Positions 63,790-64,000 of a stretch of DNA of 64,000 nt are shown one piece after another. Below the pieces are notes generated by a model. It ran no database searches, was not told the DNA's origin, and worked only from the letters and a program-made list of their open reading frames with translations. Position 1 is the stretch's first letter; every line of letters starts with the position of its first letter. A program made the translations under genes and the position numbers. Source of the stretch: Stutzerimonas stutzeri (GTDB lineage: Bacteria; Pseudomonadota; Gammaproteobacteria; Pseudomonadales; Pseudomonadaceae); NCBI RefSeq assembly GCF_018138085.1, contig NZ_CP073105.1, positions 4,526,001-4,590,000 of the forward strand. The letters run 5' to 3'.

Positions 63790-64000
63790 TTACTTGACCA
63801 CTGGCAGGTTTTCGCCGCGCCAGCTGGAAATCCCTCCAGACAGCTTGGCGGCATTGAAGCCCGCCTTCTGTAGCTCACGGCAGGCTGTTCCGGCATGCTG
63901 GCCCATGGCGTCGACGACCACAATCGTCTTGCCCTTGTGCTTTTCCAGCTCGCCCAGACGGCTGACCAGCTTCTCGTAGGGAATGTTCAATGAATCAACG
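63790..64000 (-). CDS. rhodanese-like domain protein (5' part off window)
   Basis: C-terminal 69 codons of a rhodanese-fold protein, continuing upstream beyond base 64000 (no start in the window; the TTG at 63990 is internal). Seen: VSRLGELEKHKGKTIVVVDAMGQHAGTACRELQKAGF, then LSGGISSWRGENLPVVK. Where rhodaneses have Cys-x-x-Gly-x-Arg the sequence is DAMGQHAG, so the catalytic cysteine is absent and sulfur transfer is unlikely at that site. It probably binds rather than transfers. grxC follows. Confidence 0.88.
   Translation of the reverse strand, partial: VDSLNIPYEKLVSRLGELEKHKGKTIVVVDAMGQHAGTACRELQKAGFNAAKLSGGISSWRGENLPVVK

Overview
The window is ordinary chromosomal DNA from a Pseudomonas-type gammaproteobacterium. 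It is GC-rich, gene-dense and mostly in short operons. Several gene orders match the Pseudomonas aeruginosa chromosome as I remember it: opdH-tctCBA with tctDE; algB-kinB-ampDh2-dsbA-cytochrome c4-engB; gcvTHP1 beside an iron ABC transporter; visC-ubiH-pepP-ygfB facing zapA-6S RNA; and secB-grxC-rhodanese. The mix of blocks and the GTGGGAGCGG...CCGCGA REP sequences fit the P. stutzeri (Stutzerimonas) group best, but this is inference from gene order, not a phylogenetic result. I see no prophage, IS element, integron, CRISPR array, rRNA or tRNA.

Layout. 1-4560: pstS-pstC-pstA phosphate uptake genes behind a four-repeat Pho box. 4678-8229: acyl-CoA thioesterase, a membrane diguanylate cyclase, an auxin-efflux-type carrier and a periplasmic family-3 solute-binding protein. 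8345-17452: recC-recB-recD, with a cluster of REP sequences between recB and recD and one REP inside recC itself. 17677-20415: a secreted double-Cache protein behind an ANR-like box, and a Na/Pi cotransporter. 20525-24166: a TAXI-type TRAP transporter. 24538-34004: a 7TM-DISM diguanylate cyclase, then tctE-tctD divergent from opdH-tctC-tctB-tctA and an AbrB-type membrane protein. 34081-36884: a SpmA/SpmB fusion, a structured non-coding stretch and three small stress-type genes. 37180-44396: algB-kinB, a DUF1330 gene, ampDh2, a diguanylate cyclase and an EEP-family phosphatase/nuclease. 44401-46749: dsbA, cytochrome c4 and engB. 46945-54566: gcvT-gcvH-gcvP and an iron(III) ABC transporter with a Fur box. 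54612-64000: ubiquinone hydroxylases, pepP, ygfB, a ZapB-like protein, zapA, 6S RNA, 5-formyl-THF cyclo-ligase, an EVE protein, a FliL-like protein, a quinone oxidoreductase, secB, grxC and the end of a rhodanese-like gene.

How the parts work together. Most of the window is nutrient uptake (phosphate, tricarboxylates, dicarboxylate-type TRAP substrates, iron) under visible control sites: Pho box, a likely TctD operator, Crc/Hfq CA motifs and a Fur box. In each uptake system the binding-protein gene is separated from its membrane genes by a stem-loop, which suggests that differential mRNA stability sets the excess of binding protein. Signalling is rich: three diguanylate cyclases with intact GGEEF and I-site motifs, plus the TctDE and KinB/AlgB two-component systems.

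The most novel signal is a pair of composite sigma-54 promoters in front of two small genes beside algB (36310-36433 and 36950-37073). Each has a -24/-12 core, an IHF-like site and an 18-bp upstream motif at matching distances (26-28 and 91 bp). This looks like a two-gene regulon controlled by one enhancer-binding protein, possibly the adjacent AlgB. The second is a non-coding stretch at 35471-35774 with four successive hairpins and an intrinsic terminator, which could be an unrecognised small RNA or dispersed element.
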